Positions 32,834-43,969 of a stretch of 64,000 nt of DNA are shown one piece after another; position 1 is the stretch's first letter; each line of letters starts with the position of its first letter. Below the pieces are notes generated by a model that searched no databases, was not told the DNA's origin, and saw only the letters and a program-made list of their open reading frames with translations. The DNA is from Volucella zonaria. Lineage: Eukaryota > Arthropoda > Insecta > Diptera > Syrphidae. The DNA is taken from contig OZ014533.1 of assembly GCA_963966105.1 (NCBI GenBank), positions 21,863,206 to 21,927,205 on the forward strand, written 5' to 3'. The position numbers and the translations under genes were made by a program.

Positions 32834-34232
32834 GGCGGGCGCCTAGGTAGGTAAGAATGGCTGTTGGTATTATTAACCCACTTAGGCCTATTGGCCCATT
32901 GTGATGCCACGTGGATCTATGATCCTCTTACTGATGAAACCAGTTTGAGCTTCTGACTGGAGACTGTTTACATCTATGTTTTTTAGATCGTATAGGTCGT
33001 TGTAGAAGAAGGCTTCTAAGTGAAGTTTTCTTCTCTGGGAGAGAGCTGGAAATGTACAGAGTAGGTGGAAGATTGTCTTCTCCTCCTCCTCGTCCATGCA
33101 GCTTCTGCAGAAATCATTTGTAAAGACGCCAATCCTTCTTGCGTGCTTGCCTATGAGGCAGTGTCCAGTGATGATATGATGGCGCTGAGATGTTCCTTAT
33201 TTAGAAGGATCAGACACTTAGAGCGAATCAGATCCAGTTTTGGCCAGATCTGTTTAGTCGCTAGACCTGTTGGTCCAACAGTCCACCTAAGGTCTGTTCT
33301 TTTATTGGCATCCAGCTTTAGCGTTAGTTTGCACGCAGCGATTGGTATACCTATGCTACCCTTTTCCGGTAGTATAGGTAGAGTGGTTCCAGTAGTTCCC
33401 TGGAATGTCTCTGTGGCCCGGCACTCAACAAAGGTGAAGGTTGAACTGCTCTGCAATCTCCATAAGAGATGATCGGCATTCAAGAGCGGTTTTAGAATTT
33501 AGTGAGACCGAGTCCAGGGATTTGATAGCGGCCTGACTCTCTGAAAATATGCGGACATCCTTTGCAGATACCACGTTTTTCTTCAGCCACGACAGAACTT
33601 CTATAATCGCCAAAATTTCCGCCTGGAATACGCTACAGTGATTTGGAAGACAGAAAGAGAGGCTTAGATTTAGCGTATCTGAGAAAACATCACCACCAAC
33701 TCCGCTATCGATTTTAGATCCATCTGTGTAGAGATAGATTGACTTGTCCTCCATGAAAGCATCTTCCTCCCAGAAGGATCTAGAGTGGAAGCTTACATGG
33801 AAGTTTTTGTCAAACCAAAGTTCAGGTGTGGACCGTAGTGTAATCGATGTTCTCTGTGAGGATTCCTAATGTACTTGTATTAAGAAGACTGGCGTGGCCA
33901 AATGGATTAATTGTCCACTGTTTAGTCGCTTTAAGGCGAAAATATCGAGGGGTGTCAAACGAAACAGAATGTCTAATGCCGCAGAGGGGGTAGACCGCAA
34001 TGCTCCGTTTATGCATAGACATGCTGTTCTCTGGACTCTGCTTAGTTTAATGCAGTTAACCGCACTTTCTAAGGCCGTTCACCAGACTACCACTCCGTAA
34101 GTAAGTATCGGTCTTATGATGACAGTGGGTTATCCGAAGTTGAAAGCCCCATTTATGCCCAATGGCTTTTTTGCAAGAGAATAAAGCTATTGTAGCTTTA
34201 TTGACTCCTTCTTGAATGGCGGCGGGCGCCTA
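32834..34232 (-). mobile_element. R1/I-type LINE 3' part with RNase H, flanked by 13-bp repeats
   Basis: A 5'-truncated LINE on the minus strand. A 13-bp direct repeat CGGCGGGCGCCTA lies at both ends (32834-32846 and 34220-34232) and is a candidate target-site duplication. There is no poly-A tail, as in many R1-like elements. The protein part starts near 34210 with GVNKATIALFSCKKAIG. Confidence 0.7.
32880..34215 (-). pseudogene. LINE RT thumb, RNase H and cysteine-rich C-terminus
   Basis: Order on the minus strand: RT thumb (ATIALFSCKKAIG; VVWWTALESAVNCIKLSRVQR; PSAALDILFRLTPLDIFAL), RNase H (IYLYTDGSKI with Asp, SVFQAEILAI with Glu, ARIFSESQAAIKSL-like block with Asp), then TGHCLIGKHA and FCRSCMDEEEEKTIFHLLC, the HCC-type terminal motif. 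RNase H degrades the RNA strand after reverse transcription. The RNase H frame (33754-33425) is open and has three acidic residues, but later frames are shifted. Confidence 0.8.
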
Positions 34233-34559
34233 TATATTGCAGGTAATTGCTTGGCCTGTTTCGCGGGCAAAACTCCGCGAATTTAGCCGCTCGGGCGACT
34301 TCATCCCTCCGCTGAGGATAAGTCAACAACTGTCAGGCATGCGCCTGATGAAATTCAAAAAAATGTGATAAATTTTTTTTTGTTTTTTTGATACAAAGCC
34401 GTTTTAATTTTTTCTTATTTCTGTGATTTTTACATAAAACCACAGTTAAAATAGACAATTTGAAAAAAAAATTGTAAAACCTGATTTTTAGATTTTTTAT
34501 GAGTAAAAACCAGATAACCGCGAAAGTAAATAATTACTACGGTGCGAGAATTTCCAATC

Positions 34560-34830
34560 TTTGGGAGATTTCTATCTCGCAGAGAGAGATTTGGTTAATG
34601 CAAAATTTTGATAATTTGAGCCTTTTCTCATTCGGGAGAATTTTGATTTGCTATCAATCATACCGCTCGCTACTTTGATTTGTTCATCATCAACTTCGGT
34701 CGGTCTACCAGAACGCCGCTCAGCTTTGAGTGAAAAATCTCCAGAAAGGGATTTCTTAAACCAATCTTGACACGCGTATTCTGTTAACTTCTAATATCTC
34801 TTTGTGAACTTCAGAAGCTTTCTTGCCTTT
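34560..34830 (-). pseudogene. Mariner transposase, N-terminal helix-turn-helix part
   Basis: Reads CQDWFKKSLSGDFSLKAERR followed by SGRPTEVDDEQIKV on the minus strand. This is the linker between the two helix-turn-helix motifs in mariner transposases. It is the likely 5' half of the gene whose catalytic part lies at 32110-32740. Confidence 0.65.
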
Positions 34831-34869
34831 ATGGAAATAAAAAGCAAAGAAAAAATTATTAAAAAAGAA

Positions 34870-35410
34870 TTAGGAGGTCTAGCTATGCCATGCAGTTGGC
34901 TTGGACCATCCCTATTGACCAATAGGGATTTGCCAATTTCGAATGCACTGTGTTAAGTTCCTCACAATATTGACAGCGGACTGATTCTTTTGATGTCCAC
35001 CAGGCTCTGACCATAACCTTGGGGATGTGTTGCTTGTCTGCATGCAACCACTGCCCAGGTCTTTTACGGCTATTATACAGATTTATTTTGCTGTCTTAAG
35101 CTAAGATGCACAGATCTCTAGTCAACAGAGTTTTTGTGACTCGTTCAGTTTATGAAGTACCAAATTGTCGAGATTCTTTAACTTCCCTATGAGAGAGTGG
35201 TGTCTACTTATTGTTATGGGCGTTTAAGGCACCATCGGGCATCACCGTTGCCGGTCTCTTGCGTGGTTCGTTTTCGGCTCTGAAATCTTTTAAACCAACG
35301 TCGTCATTAATATTTCTCGCTTCTAGAGGTCCCAGTTTAAATTTATGAAAGAAGGGAGTCCGAATTTGAACAGGATGTTAAACAATTCCTGTAAAAAAAA
35401 AACTGAGCTC
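34870..35410. other. Unassigned sequence, possible old coding remnant
   Basis: A minus-strand reading near 35050-34870 gives QWLHADKQHIPKVMVRAWW, SKESVRCQYCEELNTVHSKL. It looks like former protein-coding DNA with a CxxC, but I do not recognise the family. No other signal is seen. Confidence 0.25.
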
Positions 35411-35420
35411 ATAGTAAACC

Positions 35421-35645
35421 CTAATATGATAAAAGGATATCGCATGTTCTGTCACAGATGTTCATTCCAGAGCTTCGGACCCAGTTTTCCATGACTGGTT
35501 CGCATAAAACGGTCGGTATTCCAACAATATCACGTCGGTTGTTAGCCTTGAAGTCGTCTAAAATTGCTGGCCTGTTGGCATAGATTATTGGTTTAGTGTA
35601 GCCCAAAAAAAAGAGTAAATCACATGAGTGCGATGAGGCGATTAC
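35421..35645 (-). pseudogene. DD41D mariner transposase C-terminus, copy 4
   Basis: Reads SCDL..FFLGYTKPIIYANRPA, ILDDFKANNRRDI, MENWVR. This is the post-catalytic C-terminus of DD41D transposases (compare LWGAVKDKCYADKPETIDAL and NWTDRV in copy 1). It is cut off on its upstream side by the A-tail of LINE-A copy B. An N-terminal piece of the same family lies just beyond the other end of copy B. Confidence 0.7.
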
Positions 35646-35704
35646 TAAGGTTTTTTTTTTTTTATAATTTGCGCGCGCTCAAGGGATTATTTTTTAAGTT
35701 TTTT

Positions 35705-36578
35705 TTATTTTAAAATATTTGCGGGCGAAGGAAAATCAGAGAGGATGGAAAGAGAGGTACTGGTGAACGTTGGTTTTAAATGTTTGAAGGTTATAATGAC
35801 TAGGACATAAAGACCTAGGCACAGGGCATTCCATAAGCGAGTTGTACGCCTTAGGAACGAATCACGATATTTTAGAGTACGTCCGAAAGTGGGCTTGAGG
35901 GTATACTGATGAGCATTCATAGCGAGACGGGTGTTACGGTTAAAAGTTTGAAGGGGCGGAATGCTACTGGCGATTTCTATGGAGCACTGGTGGTGGAAAT
36001 AGCGATAAAACAGAGTGAGACACGAGACATTACGTCGGTGTTCGAGGGTGTCCATTGTTTGAGTGATATTACGTAGTATCACCTCTGAGTTTTATCGCAC
36101 GGTTTTGGATCATATCTAGCAGGTGCAGAAATGTTTTTGGCGCACCCGACCAGATGTGGGAATTGTACTCCAATTTCAGGCGGATAAACGCCTTATATAT
36201 TGTGGCCAGATCAGAGGGGCTAAAGTATTTCTCACATCGCTTGGGGAAACCTAGACATTTCACAGCATTTTTAACGACACCGAATACGTGGTCATTCCAA
36301 CGTAAGTTGTCATTAACATACATACCGAGAATGGAAAGATTATCGGTTTCGACGATGCAAGTGCCATCCATGGATAATGGCTGGGTGTTTAAATTTCGCT
36401 TTAACGACAGCAGAGAGCATTGTGTTTTGAAAGCATTAAATTCTACTCTGTTAGTGATTCCCCAATTAGTTATGCTGGTAATATCAGAATTTAATGAGCT
36501 TAACATACGCTGCCGTTCCCGTTCTATAGCCGAAGAGCAGGGACGTGTATGAAAAGCAGAGAGTACTGTCATCAGCAA
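35705..36578 (-). pseudogene. LINE-A copy B RT thumb and C-terminal domain
   Basis: 36578-36069 reads RVEFNAFKTQCSLLSLKRNL, LSILGMYVNDNLRWNDHVF, VKCLGFPKRCEKYF and LLDMIQNRAIKL. A frame change is followed by 36082-35705 with TMDTLEHRRNVSCLTLFYRY, NTRLAMNAHQYTLKPTFGRT and RRTTRLWNALCLG. Same C-terminal blocks as copy A, with independent indels. Confidence 0.85.
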
Positions 36579-37640
36579 AGAAGTATATTGGATTAGAGGT
36601 AAAAGGCAAGAGATCGTTGATGAAAATTAAAAAGAGTATAGGAGACAGAACGGAACCGTGGGGCACACCAGCATTTATTTTGTGAATATCAGACTTGAAA
36701 CCATCCAAGACAACTTGAATTGAACGTTCCGAAAGGTAATTTCTAATCCATTGAAGAAGAGAGTCATCGATCCCAAAAGCACGCATTTTCGACAAAAGAG
36801 CCTGATGCCAAACTCTGTCAAATGCCTTAGAAATATCAAGTGCAACTATCTTGCTTTCGCCAGATTGATGTACGCTTTGGTTCCACTTTTCGGTGAAACA
36901 TGCCATCAAATCACCAGTGGACCTGTTGCTACAAAAACCATATTGCCGGTCATTAAAAAGTTTTCGTGTTTCGATATATTTCATTAGCTGACGGGTTATC
37001 AGCGTTTCCATGACCTTGGAAAGAAGGGACGTAATTGCAATGGGTCTGTAGGAGGAGATAGAAGAAGATTCGCCTTTTTTAGGGACGGGCTCGACAAATG
37101 CTGTTTTCCATCTGCTCGGAAAGAGTCCTAAAGAGTAGGATTGATGAAAAAGCTCACCCAGTGTTTTGCCAGCGTGGATGAACACCTCTTCAGAAGAAGG
37201 GGAGATATACCATCTGGACCAGCGGATTTATGTATGTTGAGATCTTTAAGAACTCTTGCTACTACACGAGTGCGAAAGTGGATTCGTCCTATTGATGATT
37301 CGACGCACTCACGTGTAGGCGGAGACAGAGCACAATCTGGAAGTTTTGAGCTGGCCGCAAAGTGTTCAGCAAGCAGTTTGGCCTTGTCCAAAGAGCTGAC
37401 AGCTGGAATGTCATTGTAAATGAGCATTGGGATGGGGAATGAGGCCGAATTTCTAATATTTTTGACGAACGACCAACAATTTTTACTGCCTTTGGGACAT
37501 TGTAGTATTTTTTGCCTCAGTTTTTGATCGTATTGGAATTTTACACGCTTAAGAAAGACGTTGCAATCATTTCTGGCTCGTTTGAACTTTTTTCGATTTT
37601 CCTCAGTTGGACTGGTCTTGAATGACCGAAAAAACATTTC
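36484..37640 (-). pseudogene. LINE-A copy B reverse transcriptase
   Basis: Two overlapping open frames. 37637-37128 covers the linker (RRKFKRARNDCNVFLKRVKF, KNCWSFVKNIRNSASF, LNIHKSAGPDGISPLLLKR). 37185-36484 covers fingers and palm (FPSRWKTAFVEPVPKKGE, SYRPIAITSLLSKVMETLI, YGFCSNRSTGDLM, ALDISKAFDRVWHQALLSKM, NAGVPHGSVLSPILFLIFIND, FFADDSTLCFSY). Both palm motifs are readable in one frame, with VPHGS in place of the usual VPQGS. One frameshift joins the two halves. Confidence 0.85.
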
Positions 37641-37749
37641 TCTAACCCTGACAGCCTCTTTACAGCTTGAGTCGTACCATGTCTTTTCCTATGGTCTGAT
37701 ACTCTTCATCCGATGAGGGGTAAAGGATCTCATTCTGAAGAGAATAGTG

Positions 37750-38490
37750 TCAGTGATCATAACGAACATAACGACCAGTTAAAGACGGTGTTAAGTCCGC
37801 CCCAATTGGCTTTCTCGTATTGCATACGATTCTTTTAGGAATATTTTCTCTAACTGTGTGGTCGGTGTACGAGAAATTAGCTGATATGACACAATGGTTC
37901 GATGAGCCTAGAGGACAGAACACATCAACGGAGTATTTATCAGTGTGAAAAGTTAAAAACAAGTCCAGGGTGTTGGCGGTATGACTCTCAACGCCTGGTA
38001 TTCGCGTGGGCTCATTTATAAGCTGCGTTAAGTTGTTTTCCGCAGCGAAGATCTCAACACACCGTCCTTCGGGTGCTGTCTGTCCAGAATGTCGTAGCCA
38101 CCCAGAATTGTGTATATTGAAATCGCCCGTAATAATAATTTCAATATGAGGGTACAGGAATACAATTCTTTGAATGGGGTCAGACATCGCATCAAACTCA
38201 TTAAAAGTCGAATTGCTGTCTAGTTTGGGGCTTCTGTAAATAAAGCAGTAGTGGATAATTTGCTTACGGAGATGGAATTTTAACCAAATGAAATTGAATT
38301 CCGGATTAGAACAGGGACTACATTGTGGTGGAGTTTGGTAAGCTACATCACTACGCACGTAAATGGCGAGACCGCGATGGGGAAAGAATAATGGCACTAG
38401 TTCGTAGCCAGATGGCTTTAGATCAGAGTGATCTGAGAGGTGTGGGCGGGGATCTACCTGTGTTTCACTAAGTGCCAAAACAGCTGTCAT
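37750..38490 (-). pseudogene. LINE-A copy B endonuclease
   Basis: Open 246-codon frame: MTAVLALSETQVDPRPHL (SETQ, the catalytic Glu), LKPSGYELVPLFFPHRGLAI, FIWLKFHLRKQIIHYCFIYR, IIITGDFNIHNSGWLR (GDFN) and LGSSNHCVISANFSY. The last motif is SNH instead of SDH, as in copy A. The frame ends with a TGA after RYVRYDH at the same place as copy A. So either this stop is inherited by the family or both copies descend from the same defective source. Confidence 0.85.
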
Positions 38491-38493
38491 ATG

Positions 38494-38610
38494 TCACATG
38501 GACGTTCGAGAAATGCCCTGCTCTTCACTCACATAAAGATTCCTGCACTGCCGCAATATTTTCTCCAAATTTGGCGTTTCGCTGTAGCAATACATTATTG
38601 TCGTAAGTTG
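38494..38610 (-). pseudogene. DD41D mariner transposase N-terminal scrap, copy 4
   Basis: The minus-strand reading FGENIAAVQESLCE matches the linker between the helix-turn-helix motifs of DD41D relatives (pattern ENIAAV.ES). It abuts the 5' end of LINE-A copy B. Together with 35421-35645, on the same strand, it suggests that copy B inserted into a DD41D element. The central catalytic part is missing, so a deletion accompanied or followed the insertion. Confidence 0.5.
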
Positions 38611-38619
38611 ATCCGCTGA

Positions 38620-39535
38620 AAGCTCAATTATTCAAATTGGAGTTAACGCATCTAACCTTGTCGTACTTAGCTGCGGATTTTTTTGAAAAAAGTATACGTT
38701 TTGAAGCATACCATATACTCGTACCTTTTCATGATCAAATCTGATCTGCTTAAAAATTGTATGCGTGAGTTCAGAGAATGCTTATAGCAAAAATAAGGCG
38801 CATTCAATGAAAATGTCATTATCTATCAAAAGTCAAATCAACAGTGACTGTAAAATCGTTGGGTGAGTAGCTAATAGAGGTAACTGAATGAGGGAGAGAT
38901 CCGCTAAAGTTGGATATGCGAGTATGTTGACTTATCATTTTTTTTTAAACTTGTAGTTTTAAACTTTTAGTCTACCTGGTGGGAAGATAAGAGTAATCTT
39001 TCAGCACTCGTTTTCATTACATACATATACATATGTACATACGTGACTGCTTTCACTGAAAATGGTTCAATTAAATAAGCTAATTTGAAAAACAATAATC
39101 GGCCTCAATTTCAAACACAAATTAGTTAGAGTTTTGAAAGAAAGCTAAGTGGTAATCTGTCACACTTGCCAAATGCTTGGCCATGGGGAACGAAACTATC
39201 TTGCTAGAACTAAGAACTAATACGAAGTCTCGGAAAAATGTTCAGTGATAATAAATGCTTTTGTTGTTCTGAAATGCAGAACGTATTTATGGATCAAAAA
39301 CCTACTTACCGAGCTCTAAAGAGGTATAATAATATTAAGGCTTTCATATCTTCGTCACGTATGACTCAAACAAGAGTATCATTAAACTAGTCTGGACTTC
39401 TCGGCATTGCCTTACGCGCACATTCATTAAGAGGAAGTGCAAGTTCCAATATTTCTGTAATATGGACCGCTCACGATAAATCGCTGATAGCAAAAATCGA
39501 ATCACTGATTTTATTTATTTAATTTTTATATAAAT
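38620..39535. other. Unassigned 0.9 kb, no recognised gene
   Basis: AT-rich DNA between DD41D copy 4 and the RTE element. An octamer is at 38716. No coding pattern is supported. Confidence 0.4.
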
Positions 39536-39889
39536 TTTTTTTTTTCTTTTAAGAACTTAACACTCAAGTGGGTTTGACTACGCTTATGATACCAAAGCAT
39601 GTGTTAAGTTTTCCTGAAAATGGGACAGAATGATAAAGGAAGATAAGTATTTGGGCTCAGTGGATATTTCGCTCAATGGGTGGCATCAAACAAGATGGAA
39701 ATTGAGCTCACGAGATTTTAGTTGCCTGAAAAAATCTCTCGGTCACGGCTCGTATTGAACCTCGATGTTGTGTGTCCGTTCTTGTTGACAGTAAGTACTT
39801 AGTTTTCCCATCATTTACTGCTAAATCCATTTTGGCAACCGCTTCAATACTAGCGAGCGCACCGGTGACAGCCCGCTGAATTCCGCCAT

Positions 39890-40720
39890 TTATGTCAATA
39901 TCATTAGCGTACCCTAGTGGTTATACAGAATTTTGAAAGATTGTGCTTCCAGTGTTCACTTGTGAGTTCCGCCCAATTCTTTCAAGTAGATTCTTATCGA
40001 AGTTACATGACAGCGCGTCACCTTGTCTAAAACTTTTCTTGACATCAATGGTCTCGGATAAGTTGTTACCGACCTTGACGGAGCAGCGGGGGTTCTAAAT
40101 TGCCGTTTTACACAGCTGGGCGAGTTTGGCGAGGATGATCTAACTAGACATGGCTCTATATACGAGTATATAGCTCATCTCTATAAATGCTGCATACACG
40201 GCTGTAAAATCGATGAAAAGATGGTGGGTATCGATTTTTGGACTTCTTGAGTTTTTTCCAGGATCTGCCGGAGTGTGGAAATTTGGTCGATAGTGGACAC
40301 TCCTGGTCTGAAACCTCACTGATAGGGGCCAATCATAATGGTGACGAAGGGCTTCAGACGTTCACATAATATTATAAGATCTGGTATGCGATGTTTAAGA
40401 GACTTATGCCTCTACAGTTGGCGCAGTTGAGTGGGTCTCCTTTTTTGTGGATCGGCCAAACGATGTTGACATTCCGTTCATCAGGCATATACTCTTCCGA
40501 CCAGATCTAGAAAATGAGTTGGTATATGCTCTCTACAAAGTCATTTCCAACCGCTTTGAATACCTCACTCGGTAAGCCGTCAGGTCCAGCTACTTTGTTG
40601 GATTTTATCTTAGATATTGCTATCCTTACTTCATTCTAGCCAGGTGGATGGAAGATTTGCCTACCATCGTCTAAGTTGAATGGTTCATTCTACCTGACGG
40701 CGGGATGTTTGGTTTCTTTT
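39890..40720 (-). pseudogene. RTE reverse transcriptase, decayed
   Basis: Reads LKPFVTIMIGPYQ.GFRPG-STIDQISTLRQILEKTQEV (about 40380-40235), the diagnostic RTE block. The active site at about 39910 reads YANDIDI, so YADD has become YAND. Many stops are present. An octamer is at 40161. Confidence 0.7.
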
Positions 40721-41339
40721 CAGTCAAACTTTTTCCATATTCTCAGCACATTATTCCAGTACAAACTTTCAATATATTCGATCGCGGACTTCTCATGGTC
40801 TTTTTTCTTCTTCTGGAGAAGCCGATATTCTTCCTGTCTCTTTTGCTCGTAAAGCTCACGAGCGGTTCTCGTCCTTCATTGCAGCGCCATTCATTGATGG
40901 TTCATCAAACCACCAGGTATTTCTTGATGGTGCCGTTCAGCGAAGATTCTAGCGGTCTCTTGAGATTGCAGCGTTTCTACATTATATCTTCTCACAATAG
41001 TTCTTCTTTGGTAGGGTGTTTGGGAAATCCGCATTAGTACCTTGGCTGCAAGAAGGTGGTTATCCCAGTCTATGTTGGCTGCCCGGAAGGTTCTGACGCC
41101 GAGAATACTAGAGGCATATCTTACGCCGATCGCAGTGTCATCAATTTGATTTACATTACCGCCATGTCCCCTTGTACATATTGAGATAAGGACACCGTGT
41201 GCTCGTTATAGTTGCATTTCGTCCTGCCGCAAAGTCAATAAGCCTAAGTCCACTTCCAGACGTGTAGGCTAAGCTTACTAACTGTCTTCCCAAAGATGTT
41301 CTCCTTTCCTGGCGGTAAAATCGCATAGCACGATTTTAA

Positions 41340-41690
41340 CTTCACACTTCGGACATTGGTCCTCTTGTCGAGGACCCCGTACATACATTTTTTAGTGGCG
41401 TTGTCCTTGTAGGGGCGTGGACGCTAATTAGTCTTATATTAGAAAATTTAGCCTTGATACAGATTGTTATAGGACGCTCGCACATGTGTCGGAAGCTCAA
41501 GACTTCTTGCCTAAGTCTGCCGAATATGGCAAATCCGCACTCTATAGCAATAGCCATAGTACAAGATATATCACAGTTCTTCATCCTCGTTATGCCCGGA
41601 GTGATAGCAGTCAAGGGCTTCCGCTAATTTTTCGGCGGCACGTGGTCTGTTAAGGGTCCGAACATTCCACGGTCTGAAGGTCGTTGTCTT
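41340..41690 (-). pseudogene. RTE endonuclease, decayed
   Basis: Begins WNVRTLNRPRAAEKLAEAL, the standard start of RTE endonucleases. It continues in 41614-41342 with CGFAIFGRLRQEVLSFRHM, ERPITICIKAKFSNIRLISV and HAPT. The C-terminal GDFN and SDH blocks were not found in readable form. Confidence 0.75.
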
Positions 41691-41699
41691 TTAAACGTT

Positions 41700-42730
41700 T
41701 ACAAGGGTCGCCAACAGTGAATCCATTTGTATACGAGGTAATTAGTTGATTCGTCACATCTTTTTAATCTCTTCCGTATAGGGTTGTGAGCTCTATGACG
41801 GCGTAGGCCAGTATCATGCAACTAGCTAAGCATTCCCTTGCCATCTTAAATTGAATGAGTACGGCTTCACTCACGCAATTACCGGGGAACACCACTGGCA
41901 GGTAAGGAAAGCACTTCGTTACATCGCTGGAGTTCTAGAGCAATCACGTCCTGATCCTTGGCTCTTTATGCTTTTGATTAATGTGTGGATAAAATTTACG
42001 TTTCAGTTTTCTGCTTTCTTAAATATCTTTGAAACCAAAATGATAGCGTTCCTAGGAAAATGAGCTAAGAAAAGCTAAGTCTCCTATCTCTCTGACTTAC
42101 TTAAAGTTACTTGGTGAAATTTGTACATCACACTCTTCCTTTAATTCCCTTGACAAAGTTGTAGTTGAGATTTGGGGTCTTTCGTGCAATTTGTTTTACG
42201 TACAGCGTCCATTTCTGGACGTAAACTTTTGATGGCCTAGCCTTGATCACGGTACAATAGATAGACCAAACAAATCAGCTATCCCTTGAAATTTTTGTTA
42301 TGTAAGAATAAAATGTATTAACTCGTGCTAAATATAAAAAAAAATGCTATTCATATTTTTTTTAATTAAAACTCTTTGGTTGCAATGTCGTTGGACATAA
42401 CACAATCTGTGGCCCAATTTTTGAGCAAATAAATTATTCCACCAGGGCATCAAATATGTTTTGTTATTTGGTATCTCCCGGATCAATTCGTCCGCTCAAG
42501 GCATACATTTTCCATTGATTTAACTCAAGTTACAGTTACATCGAGTACTTGCTAAGTGTAAGTATGAATATGATTATTAGTACACAAAATCAATTAATTT
42601 AAGGACGACTACTCTCCCAGACCAAGTGGAATTTATTGCGGAAAATCGTGGATATGTAGGCCATATAGTTCTGCTTTTAAATCTCTTTATCAAACGCAAT
42701 AAATGGAATCGCTTCTCCACAAGGTAGATA
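41700..42730. other. Unassigned 1 kb, no recognised gene
   Basis: A 70-codon frame (41851-42063, plus) has no recognisable motif. No element ends other than the right flank of the DD37D-like mariner were seen. Confidence 0.4.
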
Positions 42731-42733
42731 CTA

Positions 42734-43969
42734 CAGGGTGAATGACTCTAACTCCAACTTTTTAAAATGCTATAATTTTTTTATTTTTTGATAAATTTTA
42801 TTGGGCCAAAATACATCAATTTTCAAATTGTATCAGTAGTTTTCAATATGTCCACCTTTGCATTGGCGTGAATAATGGCCTTGAGACGGCCGAAGAAAGC
42901 ATCGCACGCTGCACGCAAGTGGCTCTGCGGTATTTTGGCCCATTCCCGGCGAAGTGCTTGTTTGAGGTGGTCCAAACTTTGGTATTTTTTAGTGCCAACC
43001 TTCGCCTTCAAAATACCCCAGACAGAGAAATCCAACGGATTTGCATCTTGGTTGACGCGCGATTTGTGAGACGGTGCCGAGTTTTGTTGAAATGTCCACG
43101 GTCTCCGACCGAAATGATTGTTTGTCCATGGCTTCAATACTGCCTCTAAGACAGTCTCACAGTATGCGATCGCATTAATTTTGACGCCGCGGTCCAAAAA
43201 TACGAGCGGAGAGCGACCATCGGCGATTATGGCGGCCCAAACCATCACCTTCGGTGCTGCCTGCTTTCTGGTGGCCGTCCGAAGGTGTAAATTTTCGAAG
43301 GACCACTCTGGCAAGTAAACCCGGTCATTTTGTTTGTTGACATATTGCTCGATAGCAAATGGCGACTCATCGGAAAAAACCAAATTCGGTAACTTACCAC
43401 TTTCGTGCAAACGTAGCAACTCCTTCGCTCTTTCGACTCTTACTTTTTTCTGTTGCGGTGTAAGATCGTGTGCTTTTTGGAACTTCAATGGCTTGAGCCC
43501 AAGCTCATTTTTCAGTCTGTGCTCCATCCGTTCCAATGATATGTTGAGCTCACGAGCCATTTTTCTTCCACTTCGACGCGGATTTCGCTCAATTCGAGCC
43601 TTCACTTTCCGAACCATTTCTGCCGATGTTGCTGTTTTTTTATGACCACCTCCATGGCGTTTTACAACGCTGCCAGTATCATGGTAACGAGTTATGGTTC
43701 GAAACACAAATGATTTATTCACGTTGAGGTGCTGGAGGGCTCTAACGATAGCTACTTGTGGTTTTCCAGCCAAATATAAAGCAATCACACTATAACGTTT
43801 GAATTCAATCGCGGATAAAATTTTTTCAACACAACTGAGGCACAAATCGTTTAAAATGCTTGTAAATAATAAAATTATCTGTTATGTGTCAAAATTTGAG
43901 CTCACTGTCATGAGCGGTTTGGAAATTATAGCAGTCTGAAGTTGGTTGCAGTTCGAGTCATTCAGGGTG
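42734..43969 (-). mobile_element. DD37D-like (maT-type) mariner with TIRs and TA duplication
   Basis: Left end CAGGGTGAATGACTC (from 42734) after TA 42732-42733. The right end, read inward, is CACCCTGAATGACTC (to 43969), before TA 43970-43971. The TIRs match except at GGG/CCC near the tip. The element is 1236 bp and carries one transposase gene on the minus strand. Confidence 0.85.
42823..43845 (-). pseudogene. DD37D-like mariner transposase with catalytic deletion
   Basis: Open 340-codon frame. It has a helix-turn-helix region (VIALYLAGKPQVAIVRAL; VFRTITRYHDTGSVVKRHGG; RRSGRKMARELNISLERM), FSDESPFAIEQYVNKQ (first Asp), PKVMVWAAIIADGRSPLVFL, FQQNSAPSHKSRVNQ and DANPLDFSVWG. The second catalytic residue is Asn instead of Asp. 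The stretch that relatives have between RVNQ and DANPLD (about 20 residues) is missing as a clean in-frame deletion. So the frame is open but the active site cannot form. The family name is from memory of the sequence pattern. Confidence 0.85.

Larger units (their letters stand above)
32081..34870 (-). mobile_element. Decayed mariner (DD34D) split by a LINE
   Basis: The end CTGAGTTGGCAAGAAAGTTATTTCGG, next to TA at 32079-32080, looks like a cecropia-type mariner terminus. Transposase C-terminal parts lie at 32740-32110, and an N-terminal part at about 34830-34560, both on the minus strand. The 1.8 kb between them holds an R1/I-type LINE and AT-rich DNA. I read this as one mariner interrupted by the LINE; two unrelated fragments would be the alternative. 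Confidence 0.65.
35649..38493 (-). mobile_element. LINE-A family, copy B (minus strand, longest copy)
   Basis: Runs from the endonuclease (38490) through RT to an A-tail at about 35663-35650. It is about 300 bp longer at the 5' side than copy A and includes the N-terminal endonuclease glutamate. Translation is nearly identical to copy A in shared parts. The first bases of ORF2 and any ORF1 are absent. It sits between two DD41D pieces. Confidence 0.9.
39540..41700 (-). mobile_element. RTE-clade LINE, decayed
   Basis: Minus-strand order: endonuclease (41690-41340), linker, RT fingers (about 40720-40260), palm and a 3' part to about 39540. All frames are interrupted. Two other fragments of the same family on the same strand are at 44100-44900 and 51600-51910; their wording matches this copy at equivalent positions. 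Confidence 0.75.
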
